Assembly (NCBI GenBank): GCA_022385805.1
Contig: MU277684.1
Span: 417,234-449,137, forward strand
Direction of reading: 5' to 3'
DNA: 31,904 nt
Source: Pilatotrama ljubarskyi
Taxonomy: Eukaryota > Basidiomycota > Agaricomycetes > Polyporales > Polyporaceae
Below are positions 30,303 through 31,904 of the stretch, in pieces. Position numbers and translations under genes: made by a program. Each line of letters opens with the position of its first letter. Position 1 is the first letter of the stretch. The notes below the pieces were generated by a model, which saw only the letters and a program-made list of their open reading frames with translations, made no database searches and had not been told where the DNA came from.

Positions 30303-31904
30303 ATTTGTTTGTCCACTGGATCCCCTGTTATTGTATTGTGGCCATCTGCAATCGATGACCTTCTAAGTACGCACACTCTGGTCTGTGACCTGTCTGGCGC
30401 AGGGTGTTGTATAGGTGCTGACAAATGCGAGCGCATGCTGAGCGAGGTTGATGGTTAGCCCTAGTAATAGTGGTGTTCTATGCGACCACCAGAGTGGCAG
30501 TATGCGCACGAAGTACTGATGATTTCTGCAACTACGGAGGTGCTGATGAATACAGCTTGTACTGACGAATTTCGCGGCTTTTGCCATTGTACAAAGCGTG
30601 AGAGGAACTGACGATTATTGACACTACATGCGCTTGACACGAAGTGACGAAAGGGAAAGTTTAGTTTGGAAAAGCATCACATTAAGCCACAGGTTTAACG
30701 GACGCTTTATACGACTTTCTTGCTCAGCGCTTACATGGAAAGCTCGCACTTAACGCTGCTACTACTGACGCTTACCATCACCTTTCCGTCACTTCTAAAG
30801 TTTTGGGAACCACGACTTTCTGGGTGCACAGTGACACCACAACGATCACAATCCCGATGATGGTGACCCTGCCAATCCATTCCTCACCAATCATCCCTCC
30901 CACCTCTCACACGTGGAGGTCCCCCACTCACGCTGCCCGCTTTCGGCAGAGCATGTAGCCTGGTTGGATGGGCAGCTATCCCAGCTGCCGTGTTTTGGAA
31001 GAGAGACTATGCAGAGTTGCCTGGAACTGTGGGTTGCCGCATTACATGTAGTTCAAAACCTATGACTCTTCTTGTAGTTGGTGCAATTCATAATCACAAG
31101 TACAGGACATAAGGCAGGACTGTAACCTAGGTGATGGCCAATATCTCTTTACCTTTTGCGAAGTCCAACCTCAAGAAGTAAATGTTCAAGCTAAAAGTTC
31201 AATAATGGCACCGAAGTTGTCGCTGAGATGCCCGAACTCAAGAATCAAGCCCAAGTTGTCACCTGAACTCCAGAATCGAAGCTGAATCTCGAGGTGTGAG
31301 CCGCATGGTGTAAGTTCCTACTGGAGATGTGCTGGCGAGATCAAAATATCAGGTCGATATGAGTTCTGTCCACGGGCGCCCCTCATACAAATGGGCGGAT
31401 GCGGACATGCGGCGATGGTTCGCTCTGCTCTGCGCACTCTGCCATACTGTAGCTGCAGTTCCCCGCTCGCACTATACACTGTGCTTGGCTCGAACGCCCA
31501 CCCAAGGCGGACTGCGCGCATCTCTCGCCTGCGTCTGCGTCTTAAGGCTCAACCTTTTAGAGTAATTACTGTATATAAACGATTATTACACTATATTGAT
31601 TATGATTACTTTACTCCTTCCCCCCTAATCGGTATAATCGATTTATAACGAGTAATTAACTTGATGGTGCCTAAGTCACCAGCAGGCCGGAGAGGCAGTA
31701 TATCAAAACATGCTGAAGGGCTATGTACCGAGCAGGAAGAGTGCTGTGTTGTTGTGGCTTGCATTTGCCAGGGCGCAGCTGCAACTCTGCGTGCCACTCA
31801 CCTGTAGTGCCACCGCTGGTGACCAAAAGTCGCGGAGTGGCGGTAGCGCCCAAAGCTAAGCGCCGATCGAACTGACCGACTTCGAGGATGATACAGTTGC
31901 CGCG
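30303..31904. other. Non-coding right flank with possible LTR remnant
   Basis: No gene is supported; open frames up to about 85 codons show no motif. At 30600-30840 there are several GTGACG/CGTCAC and AAGTGAC motifs. At about 31614-31650 the minus strand reads TTAGGGGGGAAGGAG, a polypurine-tract-like run, followed by an AT-rich imperfect palindrome (TAATCG...CGATTTA). This layout resembles the gypsy polypurine tract and hairpin at 924-954, so an LTR of another element may end near 31613; its other end was not found. Confidence 0.35.

Noticed and set aside
30615..31812. Small CACTA element (CACTACA near 30621 and TGTAGTG near 31808)
   Set aside because: Only seven bases match, there is no 3-bp target duplication, and no coding content.

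Overview
The window is a transposon-dense stretch of a fungal genome, most likely a mushroom-forming basidiomycete (Agaricomycetes). The basis is: spliced genes with many 46-130 nt GT-AG introns, a chromodomain Ty3/gypsy retrotransposon, a KDZ-superfamily transposase, a Tnp2 transposase, and several uncharacterised protein families that I know only from such fungi. I see no housekeeping gene, rRNA, tRNA or CRISPR array. Almost every coding unit carries at least one nonsense codon, frameshift or insertion, so this is a nest of elements inserted into one another and partly decayed.

Region 1 (1-11770). A decayed reverse-transcriptase-like gene on the minus strand is split by a Ty3/gypsy element (667-11501). 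The element has 257-bp LTRs and a 5-bp target duplication (GCAAA/GCAGA). All its genes read on the minus strand: gag (11142 to 9034), protease, RT, RNase H, integrase and chromodomain (to 4682), then a large extra gene, here called ORF3 (4308 to 1277). ORF3 is itself interrupted by a 535-bp insertion (3261-3795) with a perfect 8-bp target duplication. For both insertions, removing the insert plus one duplication copy restores an open reading frame exactly.

Region 2 (11771-19337). A four-exon DDE integrase-core gene on the plus strand (12350-14004, one internal stop) converges on a spliced Tnp2-type transposase gene on the minus strand (17541 to 14371). Next comes a plus-strand gene of a basidiomycete coiled-coil family (18149-19162).

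Region 3 (19338-30302). A complete 10,949-bp DNA transposon (19346-30294) is bounded by perfect 52-bp terminal inverted repeats and an 8-bp target duplication (GTAGGGCC). It carries two minus-strand genes: a seven-exon KDZ transposase (29395 to 25530, about 1,179 codons, one nonsense codon), and an approximately nine-exon accessory gene (about 24108 to 20579) with an RNase H1 N-terminal (viroplasmin-like) domain, an HMG-like helical segment and a Lys-rich tail. A 691-bp solo LTR (19397-20087) sits against the left inverted repeat.

Region 4 (30303-31904). This is non-coding flank. The only notable feature is a possible polypurine tract and hairpin that resembles the one in the gypsy element.

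Together the genes form independent mobile systems rather than a pathway: a copy-and-paste retroelement (gag, pol, ORF3), two DDE-type or cut-and-paste systems (integrase-core gene and Tnp2), and the KDZ element with its partner protein. The most interesting and least described parts are the KDZ accessory gene and the gypsy ORF3.
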